NCBI GenBank assembly: GCA_030538605.1
Contig: JAUNTQ010000024.1
Span: 375 to 37,520, forward strand
Direction: 5' to 3'
DNA: 37,146 nt
From: Pseudomonadota bacterium
Lineage (GTDB): Bacteria > Pseudomonadota > Gammaproteobacteria > Burkholderiales > Burkholderiaceae_C
The notes beneath the pieces were generated by a model. That model had not been told where the DNA came from. It made no database searches and saw only the letters and a program-made list of their open reading frames with translations. The position numbers and the translations under genes are program-made. How positions within the stretch are numbered: the stretch's first letter is position 1; each line of letters starts with the position of its first letter. Shown here piece by piece: positions 24,325 through 33,271 of the stretch.

Positions 24325-25922
24325 TCAAGAAATTCATCGACAAGCTCATCGACAAGGCCACTGGCAGAGCCGCTGGCAGCCGCAAGCGCCTGGGCAAGCG
24401 GGTAGAGGTGGGCCCCGAAGGCCACGGCATCAACCCCGCGCTGGTGGACGAGCGCGCGGCCAACGTCGTGCATGTGCTGAAGGAGGCGGGCTACGAGGCC
24501 TACATCGTCGGCGGCGCGGTGCGCGACTTGCTGCTGGGCCTCAAGCCCAAGGACTTCGACGTGGCCACCAACGCCACGCCCGAGCAGGTCAAGCAGCTCT
24601 TTCGGCGTGCCTTCATCATCGGGCGGCGCTTTCGCATCGTGCACGTGGTGTTCGGGCGCGGGCGCGAGCACGAGGTGATCGAGGTCAGCACCTTCCGCGC
24701 CAACCTCGACAACGCCGCCGCCGAGGCCGTCAAGGGCAATGAGCGCACGGCCAAGGGCCAGCTGGCGGGCATGACGCACGCCGTCGATGCCTTGGGCCGC
24801 GTTCTGCGCGACAACGTGTGGGGCCCGCAGGACGAAGACGCCGCGCGGCGCGATTTCAGCGTCAACGCCATGTACTACGACCCCGAAACCCGCGTGGTGG
24901 TGGACTACCACGGCGGCATTGCCGACGCGCAGAAAAAGCTGCTGCGCATGATCGGCGACGCCCCCACGCGTTACCGCGAAGACCCCGTGCGCATCATCCG
25001 CGCCGTGCGCTTCGGGGCCAAGCTCTCGGCGCTGGGCTTCAAGCTCGAACCCAAGACCGCCCGGCCCCTGGTCGAAGCGCGCGCCCTGCTGGCCGAAGTG
25101 CCGCAAAGCCGCCTGTTCGACGAGATGCTCAAGCTGCTGCAAACCGGCCACGCCCTTGCCAGCGTCGACCAGTTGCGCAAGCTGGGCCTGGCCAAGGGCA
25201 TCTACCCCCTGCTCGATCTGGTGGTCGAACGCGCCGACCAGCCCTTCGTGAAAGCGGCGCTGGCCGACACCGACCGCCGCGTGGGCGAAGGCAAGCCCGT
25301 GGCACCCAGCTTTCTGCTGGCCTGCGTGCTGTGGCAGGAAGTGCGCGAAGGCTGGCAGCAGCGCCTGGCGCGCAAGGAGCACCCTTTCCCCGCCCTGCAA
25401 GACGCCATCGACGAAGTCTTCGACGCCCGCGTGGGCGACGTCTCCGGGCGCGGCAAGCTGGGCGCCGACATGCGCGAGATCTGGATGATGCAGCCGCGCT
25501 TTGAAAAACGCAGCGGCTCCAGCCCCTTCAGCATGGCCGAGCAGCCGCGCTTTCGCGCCGGCTTCGACTTCTTGCGCCTGCGTGCCGACGTGGGCGAAAC
25601 CGGCGAAGAGCTGGCCGACTGGTGGCAGCAGTTCAGCCTGGCCAGCGAAGGCGCGCGCGAAAGCATGGTGCAAGAACTGCGCGCTGAAACGCAGCGCGCC
25701 AAGCGCCAGCAGCCGCGCGTGCATCGGCTGCCCAAGTCCGCCCCGCCGCTTGATGGATCGGCCCCGGCCACCGTTGCGGCAACACCTGCCGATGGTGACA
25801 ACCCTGATGCGGCCGGTGCGAACGACGCCGCCGACATGGCCGACACCCCCGCGCCCGCCAAGAAGCGCCGCCGCCGTCGCCGCAAGCCCGCTGCCGGTGG
25901 CGATGCGCCAGCGGCGGAGTAA
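24321..25922 (+). CDS. pcnB: Poly(A) polymerase I
   Basis: PcnB adds poly(A) tails to RNA 3' ends and so promotes decay. The 533-residue protein has the nucleotidyltransferase motif YIVGGAVRDLLLGLKPKDFDVATNATPEQ, with the catalytic Asp pair, then RDFSVNAMYYD and YREDPVRIIRAVRF, which fit poly(A) polymerase rather than CCA-adding enzyme, as does the GHGINPALVDE lead-in. The C-terminal tail is Ala/Pro-rich and ends with a strongly basic KKRRRRRRKP stretch, probably for RNA binding. It overlaps the HAD gene and is followed by folK. Confidence 0.94.
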   Translation: MIKKFIDKLIDKATGRAAGSRKRLGKRVEVGPEGHGINPALVDERAANVVHVLKEAGYEAYIVGGAVRDLLLGLKPKDFDVATNATPEQVKQLFRRAFIIGRRFRIVHVVFGRGREHEVIEVSTFRANLDNAAAEAVKGNERTAKGQLAGMTHAVDALGRVLRDNVWGPQDEDAARRDFSVNAMYYDPETRVVVDYHGGIADAQKKLLRMIGDAPTRYREDPVRIIRAVRFGAKLSALGFKLEPKTARPLVEARALLAEVPQSRLFDEMLKLLQTGHALASVDQLRKLGLAKGIYPLLDLVVERADQPFVKAALADTDRRVGEGKPVAPSFLLACVLWQEVREGWQQRLARKEHPFPALQDAIDEVFDARVGDVSGRGKLGADMREIWMMQPRFEKRSGSSPFSMAEQPRFRAGFDFLRLRADVGETGEELADWWQQFSLASEGARESMVQELRAETQRAKRQQPRVHRLPKSAPPLDGSAPATVAATPADGDNPDAAGANDAADMADTPAPAKKRRRRRRKPAAGGDAPAAE

Positions 25923-25958
25923 GCCAACGGGGCAGCCCGCCCGCCTCACCTGCTGCCC

Positions 25959-26441
25959 ATGACGCCGCTGCCAGACACCCCGTTCGTGACGGCCTACGTC
26001 GCGCTAGGTGCCAACCTGGGCGACGCCGTCGGCACCGTGCGCCATGCCATGCACGCGCTGGACGCGCTGGCGCACACGCGGGTCATCGCCCGCTCGCCCC
26101 TTTACCGCAGCGCGCCGGTGGATGCCGCCGGGCCTGACTACATCAACGCCGTGGCAGCCTTGTCTACCTGCCTGGGTGCGCCAGAGCTGCTGCATGCGCT
26201 GCAAGCAATGGAGCAGACGGCGGGCCGCCAGCGCCCCTACCGCCACGCGCCGCGCACGCTCGACCTGGACCTGCTGCTGCACGGCGACACCCGCATCAAC
26301 ACGCCTTCGCTCACGCTGCCCCACCCGCGCATGATGGCGCGCGCCTTCGTGCTGCGCCCCCTGGCCGACATCGCCCCCGCGCTGGTGCCGCCTGAGGCGC
26401 TGGCTGCGGTGGCGGGGCAGGGCATCGAGCCGCTGGCATGA
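25959..26441 (+). CDS. folK: 2-amino-4-hydroxy-6-hydroxymethyldihydropteridine pyrophosphokinase
   Basis: FolK transfers pyrophosphate from ATP to hydroxymethyldihydropterin in folate synthesis. The 160-residue product has the N-terminal VALGANLGD, the SPLYRSAPVD loop with pterin-binding residues, QRPYRHAPRTLDLDLLL with the metal-binding DLD, and LPHPRMMARAFVLRPLADIAP. It follows pcnB by 36 bases, as in many Proteobacteria. Confidence 0.96.
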   Translation: MTPLPDTPFVTAYVALGANLGDAVGTVRHAMHALDALAHTRVIARSPLYRSAPVDAAGPDYINAVAALSTCLGAPELLHALQAMEQTAGRQRPYRHAPRTLDLDLLLHGDTRINTPSLTLPHPRMMARAFVLRPLADIAPALVPPEALAAVAGQGIEPLA

Positions 26442-26491
26442 GCCGTGTTCTTCAGGTGTTTTCGCCACCCGGCCCGAATGCACCTGCGCTG

Positions 26492-26938
26492 CTACTGCGA
26501 AATCTTGCGTGCTTCCTCGATCTGGTACTCGAAGTAACGCTGAAAGCTGAACGCCAGCGAGGCCATCAGCACCGCCGTGCCGATCATCAGCGCAGCGCCC
26601 AGCGCCACCACGGTGAACCAGTTCGTGCGCCCCGGCGCGGCGTCGGGCGCGGCCTGGGGGTTGAAGCGGGCGTTCCATTTTTCGGGCGCCATCAGGCCGT
26701 AGACGATGGCCGTGAGCGCGCACGCGGCTACGGTAAAGCCCAGCAGCGGAATCAGCAGCCAGCTCCACAGATCGTCCTGGCCAAAGCGCTGCACCCGCTC
26801 GATGCCATACAGCCCCAGCGCCGTGGGAATCGGCAGCAGCCAGCCCAGCCAGTCGCCCAGGCCCTTCAGGTAAAAGCGGTGCAGGCCCAGCGGGCCGCCC
26901 ACGAAGGCGAGCCAGGTGGCGAGGGTCTTGTTTTTCAT
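26492..26938 (-). CDS. TM2-domain membrane protein
   Basis: A 148-residue protein starting MKNKTLATWLAFVGGPLGLHRFYLKG, the first half of a TM2 domain, followed by three more hydrophobic segments (about residues 31-45, 62-85 and 112-134). A polar loop around residue 95-105 separates the last two. It is convergent with folK and divergent from rpsP. I chose the ATG at 26938; the open frame further upstream overlaps the rpsP leader and shows nothing conserved. Function unknown. Confidence 0.75.
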   Translation of the reverse strand: MKNKTLATWLAFVGGPLGLHRFYLKGLGDWLGWLLPIPTALGLYGIERVQRFGQDDLWSWLLIPLLGFTVAACALTAIVYGLMAPEKWNARFNPQAAPDAAPGRTNWFTVVALGAALMIGTAVLMASLAFSFQRYFEYQIEEARKISQ

Positions 26939-26998
26939 GGGGTTTGAGGCAGATGGGTGAGGGCGCAGACAGCGGCATGCGCAGTGCGCGCGGCAGGC

Positions 26999-27155
26999 TA
27001 TAATCATAGGCTTTTCGATGTGTCGCTGGCCGGGTGGCCATGTCGCGTGTCTCAGCATCGAAAGAAAAAACTGCCGCGCGGCCCATCCGCACCTCGCCCC
27101 AACCGGGTTGCCAGGCGCTGCCGTCAGACCCACCACCCACAGGATTTTCACCATC
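26999..27155 (+). promoter_or_regulatory. rpsP promoter and structured leader
   Basis: A perfect TATAAT lies at 26999-27004, with no clear -35. The following leader of roughly 145 bases contains an outer stem TTTCGATG (27013-27020) with CATCGAAA (27056-27063) and an inner hairpin TGGCC/GGCCA (27027-27040). A structured leader ahead of a ribosomal protein operon could be an autoregulatory site. The pairing is seen; the function is inference. Confidence 0.5.
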
Positions 27156-27416
27156 ATGGTCGTTATTCGTCTTTCCCGTGGCGGCGCCAAGGCCCGTCCG
27201 TTCTTCAACATCGTCGTGGCTGACAAGCGCGTGCGCCGCGATGGCCGCTTCATCGAGCGCATCGGCTTCTACAACCCCGGCGCGGTCGAGGGCGAAGAGG
27301 GCCTGCGCATTGCGCAAGACCGCCTGAGCTACTGGCAAGGCGTGGGCGCGCAGGCCTCGCCCACCGTGCAGCGCCTGGTCAAGCAAGCTGCCAAAGCCGC
27401 GCCCGCTGCTGCCTGA
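27156..27416 (+). CDS. rpsP: 30S ribosomal protein S16
   Basis: S16 is a small-subunit assembly protein. The 86-residue product has [22 protein letters not shown], the [13 protein letters not shown] block and [11 protein letters not shown], all diagnostic. The start at 27156 gives the normal N-terminus. It is the first gene of the rpsP-rimM operon, with a TATAAT promoter and a structured leader upstream. rimM starts 8 bases after its stop. Confidence 0.97.
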   Translation: MVVIRLSRGGAKARPFFNIVVADKRVRRDGRFIERIGFYNPGAVEGEEGLRIAQDRLSYWQGVGAQASPTVQRLVKQAAKAAPAAA

Positions 27417-27424
27417 ACGCCGCC

Positions 27425-27994
27425 ATGTACCCAGGCGCGCCCGAGCCGGCCGAGCTGCCGGCAGATGCGGTTGAAGTCGGCCGCATTCTGGACGCCTGGG
27501 GCATCAAGGGCTGGTTCAAGATACTGCCCTACAGCGCCTCGCCCGAGGCGCTTTTTTCTTCCAGACGCTGGTTTCTGCTGCCGCCCGAGCGCGGTGCGAA
27601 AGCCGCTTTTGAGGGCACGGTGCGTCTGTCCATCGTGCAGGCCAAGGAGCACGGCAGCGCCGTGGTGGCCAGCGCCCGCGAAGTGGCCGACCGCAACGCC
27701 GCCGAAGGCCTCAAGGGCGCGCGCATTTTCATTGCCCGCTCGTCTTTTCCCACGCCCGCAGAGGGCGAGTATTACTGGGTCGACTTGATGGGCCTGGCCG
27801 TGGTCAACCGCGAAGGCGTGGCCCTGGGCACCGTGACCGACCTGCTGACCACCGGTCCGCACCAGGTGCTGGTGATGACCCACGAAGACAGCGGCAAGCC
27901 GGAAGAACGCATGGTGCCGTTCGTCGATGCCTATGTGGACGACGTCGACCTGCAAGCGCGGCGCATCACGGTGGATTGGCAGAAGGACTATTGA
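27425..27994 (+). CDS. rimM: Ribosome maturation factor RimM
   Basis: RimM assists late assembly of the 30S subunit and binds S19. The 189-residue product has the N-terminal VGRILDAWGIKGWFKILPYS block and the C-terminal PRC-barrel, with EYYWVDLMGLAVVNREGVALGTVTDLL and VPFVDAYVDDVDLQARRITVDW. It follows rpsP by 8 bases. The usual next genes, trmD and rplS, are not present; instead a palindromic repeat with a T-run follows and the next gene is on the other strand. Confidence 0.96.
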   Translation: MYPGAPEPAELPADAVEVGRILDAWGIKGWFKILPYSASPEALFSSRRWFLLPPERGAKAAFEGTVRLSIVQAKEHGSAVVASAREVADRNAAEGLKGARIFIARSSFPTPAEGEYYWVDLMGLAVVNREGVALGTVTDLLTTGPHQVLVMTHEDSGKPEERMVPFVDAYVDDVDLQARRITVDWQKDY

Positions 27995-28021
27995 GCGGAT
28001 ACAAGGCGAAGTCTTGAAAAT

Positions 28022-28101
28022 ATAGCTTCTTGCGCACGTTATAAAAGCATTTCAATACAAAAAGTATTTGAAATTCCTATATAACGTACGCAAGCAGCTA
28101 T
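28022..28101. repeat. Palindromic intergenic repeat, copy C
   Basis: Arms AGCTTCTTGCGCACGTTATA (28024-28043) and TATAACGTACGCAAGCAGCT (28080-28099) pair with two mismatches. The inner part (ATTTCAATAC / GTATTTGAAAT) pairs too, so the element is almost fully self-complementary. It begins about 28 bases after the rimM stop and is followed by ATTGTTTTTTT, so it can act as the terminator of rpsP-rimM. Confidence 0.85.
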
Positions 28102-28127
28102 TGTTTTTTTGTATTCCAAACGATTGA

Positions 28128-28172
28128 ACAGCCGGACGCAGAGGACGCAAGGATTCCGCAGAGAACGCAAAA
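28128..28172. repeat. CGCAGAG/CGCAAAG type short repeats
   Basis: Several near-copies of the unit ACGCAGAGG/ACGCAAGG/CGCAGAGAACGCAAAAG lie in tandem here. Such arrays are scattered in many proteobacterial intergenic regions. No function can be assigned. The rest of the gap up to 28249 is AT-rich and gene-free. Confidence 0.4.
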
Positions 28173-28249
28173 GAAACGGCCGAATTTCTGGTTTTCTTTT
28201 TTGCTTTCTTGGCATGAGGTTTTTGTTTGCTGCCCGTGCGCAGCCCGTG

Positions 28250-29062
28250 TCAAACGGCGGCATCGCGCAGGAAAGTGGCGATGGCCTGGTTCACGGCAGC
28301 GGGCTGGTCGCGGTGGGGTGAGTGGCCGCAGTCGGGCAGCTTGATGAGGTGTGTGCGGGGAGCGGCAGCGGCGATGTCGTCGATTTGCGCCATGCTGCCG
28401 TAGGGGTCGTCCACGCCCTGAATGGCCAGCACCGGCGCGGTGACGGCGCGCACGTCGGCGCGAATGTCGAAGCGGCGGAAGGCGGCTGACAGCCACACGT
28501 CGTTCCATTGCCAGAAGGCGGTGTCCACGTCGGCGTGGTAGCGCGCCAGGCGCTGGCGCAGTTCGCCGTTTTCGTAGGCCGCGCGGGCTTGTTCGATGGC
28601 TTGCACCGACACGTCTTCCACCATGACGTGCGGGGCCATCACCACGCAGGCGGCCACCGGGTGGGCGGCGGCGTGGAGCAGGGCGATGGTGCCGCCGTCG
28701 GAGTGGCCCACCAGCACGGGCCGCTCGATGCCCAGCGCGGCCAGCAGCCGGGGCAGCACGTGCAGGGCTTCGCGGTGCATGTAGTCGGGCAGCAGGCGGC
28801 CTGCGCGCGTGCCGTCTGGCTGCACGCGCGGCGCGCCACGCACGTCGGGCACGGGGCTGGACTGGCCATAGCCGCGCCGCGAATACACCCAGCCCGCGCG
28901 CTGCGTGGCGGCACACAGCGCAGCCGGCCAGTCGCGCCACATGGCGACCGAGCCCAGCCCCTCGTGCAGAAAGATCAGCGGGGCGGCGTGCGCGCTGGCG
29001 CCGGGGGGCGGGGGGAGGTGGGCGATTTCGAGCGCGGCGCCGTCGATGGGAATCGTGTGCAT
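28250..29062 (-). CDS. Alpha/beta hydrolase
   Basis: A 270-residue alpha/beta-fold hydrolase. The oxyanion region is FLHEGLGSVAMWRDWP, the nucleophile elbow is VGHSDGG with the catalytic serine, the acid is the Asp in QGVDDPYG, and the histidine is in DCGHSPHRDQP. A lid region lies at about residues 140-200. No signal peptide is seen. The ATG at 29062 is chosen; a TTG at 29095 would overlap the terminator of the gene upstream. The substrate is unknown (esterase, lactonase or C-C hydrolase are possible). Confidence 0.85.
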   Translation of the reverse strand: MHTIPIDGAALEIAHLPPPPGASAHAAPLIFLHEGLGSVAMWRDWPAALCAATQRAGWVYSRRGYGQSSPVPDVRGAPRVQPDGTRAGRLLPDYMHREALHVLPRLLAALGIERPVLVGHSDGGTIALLHAAAHPVAACVVMAPHVMVEDVSVQAIEQARAAYENGELRQRLARYHADVDTAFWQWNDVWLSAAFRRFDIRADVRAVTAPVLAIQGVDDPYGSMAQIDDIAAAAPRTHLIKLPDCGHSPHRDQPAAVNQAIATFLRDAAV

Positions 29063-29099
29063 GTCTGGATGGTAGTCAGCCAGTGGGGTGCGCAAAAAA

Positions 29100-29129
29100 A
29101 AGCCGCAGGGCTGGTGGGCCCTGCGGCTT
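29100..29129 (-). terminator. Intrinsic terminator of the DUF11-type pseudogene
   Basis: A 12-bp stem (29100-29111 with 29118-29129, based on AGCCGCAGGGC/GCCCTGCGGCT) and a six-base loop, followed on the minus strand by a run of eight T (29094-29101, overlapping the stem foot). It lies 37 bases after the stop codon of the large secreted protein. Confidence 0.85.
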
Positions 29130-31268
29130 GCGTTGCGCGCGGTGTGCGTGCGTTGTTGCGCGCGATCAGCGGCGGCGGCGCGCGCGTGCGTTCAACTGGC
29201 GGCGGCCCGCGAAGGCGGCACCTGCCATCAGCAGGCTGAGCAGCAGCAAGGCCTGCGCGCTGGTGGTGGGCACGGCAGCGATGCCGCCCCCGCCGCCACC
29301 GCCTGCACCAGCCACGACAGTGGCCGGAGCGGTGCTGGTGTTGTTGGCGGGGTCGTCGCCTTGCAGCCAGGTGGGCACGGCGATGGTGGCGGTGTTGTCG
29401 ATCTGCGTGCCGGGGCCGCGCCCGCGCCGACGGCGGTGTCGATGGTGAAGGTCAGGGTGCCGCCGGCAGGCAGGTTCAGCGGCACGTCGGCCAGGTTGCC
29501 CGTGCCGTCTGGCGGGCACACGGCGTTGCCGGTGGCGGTGCAGACCCAGTTGCCGTAGCTCAGGCCGGGCGGGGCGTTGTTGGTCAGGGTGGCACCGTTG
29601 GGCACGTCGACCGTGCCGTTGTTGCTGACGACGACGGTGTATTGCGTGTTGCCGCCGGGTGTCAGCGGGCCTGCGGGGCCGTTGATGACCACGCCCAGCT
29701 CGCCGCCGGTGGGGGCGTTGACCGGGTCGCTGGTGGTGCTGCGGTTGTTGGTGGTGTCGGTTTCGTTGACCGCGCCGTCCACCACGATGGTGGCGACGTT
29801 CTCGATCTGCGTGCCCGAGGCCACGCCGGCGTCCACCGTGGCGTCGATGGTGAACACCATTTCGCCATCGACGGGCAGCGTGACGCGCAGGGCGTTCAGG
29901 TCGCCCGTGCCGCTGGCGGCCGGGCACACCGTGGGGGCGGCGGCGGTGCACGTCCAGCTGCCGTAGGTGATGCCGGCGGGGGCGGCGTTGCTCAGCTGCG
30001 CACCGGCCAGCATGTTGCCGTGGTTGGTGACGGTGACGGTGTATTCGGTGCCCTGGCCGGCTTGCAGCGTGGCGCCGGTGCGCGCGATGACCACGCCCAC
30101 GTCGCCGTCGCCGGCAGTGGTCACCGTGGCTTCGGCCACGCCGGTGTTGGACAGGCCCGAAGCCGACCGCAGGCGGCCGGGCGGCACCGTGTTGATGAGG
30201 TTGCCGACGGCTTCACTGACCACGGTCACGCGCAGGTAGCAGGTGGTGTCGGCGGGCAGCGTGGCGCCGGTGACGCCCACGCTGGTGGCACCGGCCACGG
30301 CCTGGATGCTGGCGGGCGCCACCGCGCAGGCGGCGGGCGTCAGGCTGGCGTCGGGCGTGGGGGCCACCACCATGCCTTGCGGCAGGTTGTCGGTCAGGCT
30401 CACGCCGGTCTGGGTGGGCGCGCCTTCGGTGTTGCTGAGGGTCAGGGTCAGCTCCGACGTCTGGTTGATGCCGGTCAGCGTGGTGGGGTTGAACGCCTTG
30501 CTCAGGCCAGGCCGGCGGCGGACAGCGTGACGTTGGCGCTGGCCGCAGTGCGGTTGCTGACGCCTTCGGCGGTGGTGACCGCGCCCGCGGCCAGGGTGTT
30601 GGTGCGCACGCCGCTGGCACCGGCGGTGGCGCCCACGCGCACGGTGATGACGCAACGGGACAAGGCGGTGCTGTTGGCGAGCGGGTCGATGACGCCGCCC
30701 GTCAGTTGCACGCCGGTGGGCGACACGGTGGCGCTGCCCGGGGCGCCGCAGGTGTTGGTCAGCACGTCTTCGGCCAGCAGGTCGGCGGGGAAGGCGTCGT
30801 TGAAGGCGACACCCGTCAGCGCCGCGGCGCCGGCGTTGCGGGTCAGCGTGATGGTCAGCGTGGCCCTGGTCTGGCCCGACGAGATGGTGGTGGCGTCAAA
30901 GCTTTTGGCCACACTCAGCGCGTCGCGCACATAGCTTTCGGCCCATGTTGGTGCCGTTCCAGGTGACGTCGGGGCCGGTGCCGATGCGGGTGACCAGGGC
31001 GTTGGGGCTTGCGCCGACCGGGGCGGTGGTGCTGTAACCCAGGGTGTTGCGATGCCAGCTGTTGGCGGTGGCATCACCGCTGATGCGTACCGGCACGGTG
31101 ATGGTGCAGGTGCCGTTGATGGTGCCCGAGCGCGCAGGCACGGTGCCGCCGGTCACGGTGATGACGGCGTTGTCGCCAGACACCCCCACGCTGCTGCCGC
31201 AGGTGTTGTCGGTATTGCCATTGACGCGGAAGGCGGTGCTGGGGGTGGTGCTGTTGGTCGGGCGCATC

Positions 31269-31304
31269 AGCTTCAGGTCGTCGATCAGCTTCAGGTCGTC
31301 GGTC
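31269..31304. repeat. 18-bp tandem duplication inside the DUF11-type pseudogene
   Basis: AGCTTCAGGTCGTCGATC is followed at once by AGCTTCAGGTCGTCGGTC (one mismatch). It encodes the doubled peptide DDLKLIDDLKLM and keeps the frame. Confidence 0.8.
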
Positions 31305-32046
31305 AGGCAGACGATGGTGGCGGGCTGCACGGCCGAGTTGTGCAAGGTGATGACCATGGGGAAGGTGTTGGTCTGCACGGCGATGTTGGTGGTGCTCAGG
31401 CGTTGCGTGCCGTTGAAGGTCTTGGTGGCGCTCACGCCGCCGCCAGGGCCGGGGCCGCCGGGGTTGATGACGACGCTGTCACCCGCCACGCTGGGCACCA
31501 CGCCGCCAAAGTTGGGCGCGCCCAGGTTGCTGACGCCGTTGGTGCGGGTGATGGGGTGCTGCCGACGTTCTCACCCCGGTAGGTGAACCGGATGAAGCAG
31601 CTTGAATAATTTTCGGTGCTGGGTGCGCCATCCAGCGAACCGCCGGTGTAGGTAACCGATCCGCTGTCCGACGCGACGGTGGCCGTGCCGCCACAGGTGT
31701 TGTTGCTGGCACCGGAGGAAATACCCGTGGCCACCACGCCCGCCGGCAGGTTGTCGGTGAAGGTGATGGGGGTCAGGGTCGTGCTGTTGAAGTTGCGGAT
31801 TTCCAACCTGAAGGTGGATGTACCGTTGTGGTTCACCGGGTTGGCATCGAAGCTCTTGACGATTTGCGCGCCGGTGCGCAGGTTTACACGGCCTGAAAAC
31901 GCGGCGGTGTTGCGCCCGCCGTTGTCGGCGGTGACGCCGCCCACGGCGATGGTGTTGTCGAGGTTGGCGCTGAGGTAGGCGTTGGGATCGACAGGGGTGA
32001 CGTTGAAGGTGAGCGTGCAACTGCCCAGGGCGGGAATGGTGCCGCC

Positions 32047-32617
32047 GGTCACCCGCGCTGCACGACCCGCAGCACGCAGCGCCAAGGCAAGCGCCTGCCC
32101 GCGCGCAAGGGCCAGCCGTTGGCGGCGCGGCTTGTGCTCAGCCAGGTACGCGACAGCGCGGGCCGGGTGCTGGCCCAGTGGTACTTGCTCAGCAACGAGG
32201 ATGAATCGGTGGGAGCCAGCACGCTGGCGCTGTGGTACTACTGGCGCTGGCGCATCGAGTCGTACTTCAAGCTGCTGAAATCGGCGGGCCAGCAGGTGGA
32301 GCACTGGGAGCAAGAAAGCGGCCCAGCGATCTTCAAGCGATTGCTGCTGGCGTCGCAGGCGTGCGCGCTGGCGTGGCGTCTGATGCGCGCAAGCGGTGAG
32401 CAAGCCGAGCACACGCGGCAGCTGCTCACTCGCCTGTCGGGCAGGCAGATGAAACGCGCCAGACCCGTGACGGCCAGCGCTTTGCTGGCGGGCATGTACA
32501 TGCTGTTCGTGATGAATGAGACGCTGGAGCATTACTCACCTGCGGAGATCGCCCAGCTCACGCGCCAGGTTCGTGGCTTGGGGCCGGGGCCTTCAAATGC
32601 GGATGTGTAGATACCTA
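32047..32617 (+). mobile_element. IS4-type transposase remnant (C-terminal part)
   Basis: The plus strand reads an open frame to the stop at 32608-32610, with clear transposase homology from about 32055 (RQGKRLPARKGQPLAARL onward). YYWRWRIESYFKLLKSAGQQ carries the Y-2-R-3-E-6-K signature of the IS4 superfamily, with the third catalytic acid. The first two catalytic Asp residues and the 5' half are missing, and there is no clear start or pair of inverted ends. It is therefore a dead fragment. It sits inside the DUF11-type gene, apparently with loss of host sequence. Confidence 0.85.
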
Positions 32618-33084
32618 TGCCGTGATGGTGCAGGCGCCGGCCGTGGTGCCGACGCGGGCGGGCACGGTGCCGCCCGTCAGTTGCAGGTTGCTGCCTTGCA
32701 AGGTGGCGGTGCCGCTGCCGCAGTTGGTCTGGGCGTTGGTCACGGTCAGGCCCGCCAGCGGCACGGCCAGCGCGGTGCCGCTGGCGGCCGTGTCGTTCTG
32801 GTTGATGAGGTTGACGGTGAGCGTGGCCGGCTGGCCCGCCACCACGGTGGAGGGGTTGAACGCGTGGTTCAGCCCCAGGGCCGCCAGCGCGGCCCCGCTG
32901 AAGGCGCTGCCGGCGAGCGCCAGGCCGCAGGCGCGCAAAAAGCGCGATTTCATGAAAAACCTTCCTTGTTTGACTTTGAACTGTCGATGAATGGCCCGCC
33001 ACGGAGCCGGCAGGCAGAAGACGGCACAGCGTGCCCTTGACGAGGCCGCAGAACCTGCACCGTAGGGCAGGGGGTGTGCTGCCC

Positions 33085-33113
33085 ATAGTATGTAGAAGAC
33101 GAATTTAATGCAA
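33085..33113 (-). promoter_or_regulatory. Sigma-70-like promoter for the DUF11-type gene
   Basis: On the minus strand TTGCAT (33108-33113) and TACTAT (33085-33090) are separated by exactly 17 bases, giving a leader of about 125 bases before the start at 32953. The surrounding 33085-33155 stretch is AT-rich and also holds a direct repeat GTGACTTGTT/GTGACTTAGTT at 33119-33139, a possible operator. Confidence 0.5.
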
Positions 33114-33271
33114 AAAAAGTGACTTGTTGTGACTTAGTTGTTTTCTTGATGTTGAGGTGAAACGCTTCTCGTGCTTGGCATGTGCCTGCCTGAACTTGAT
33201 GCCGAGCGGCATGGGTGGCCGACTACACTGCGGTGCCTTCGTGAACACGCTCTCGGAAACAGGTGGCTGCC

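Larger units (their letters stand above)
29166..32953 (-). pseudogene. Secreted DUF11-type repeat protein, frameshifted and interrupted
   Basis: The gene once encoded a secreted protein of over 1,000 residues. The intact 5' part (32953 to about 32617) has a signal peptide (MKSRFLRACGLALAGSAFSG...ALAA) and the first domain. An IS4-type remnant follows. Then come DUF11-like domains in changing frames, with breaks near 31556, 30950, 30505 and 29418. Conserved blocks are FTDNLPAGVV, LTGGTVPARVG, SLTDNLPQGMVV and TYGSWTCTAAAPTVCPA. The end (AVPTTSAQALLLLSLLMAG...NARARRRR) is an IPTL-CTERM-like sorting tail: short motif, membrane helix, Arg cluster. AAGGAAGG precedes the start. The flanking genes have clean frames, so the breaks look like real decay. 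A cell-surface role is inferred. Confidence 0.85.

Noticed and set aside
29238-31504. Repeats in the DUF11-type region as a CRISPR array
   Set aside because: The similarities are protein-level domain repeats of about 100 residues; there are no short identical repeats with regular spacers.
29166-32953. The frame breaks in the DUF11-type gene as plain sequencing errors
   Set aside because: Not fully excluded, but about four breaks in one gene plus a transposase remnant, with intact frames on both sides, fits decay better. Raw reads would decide.
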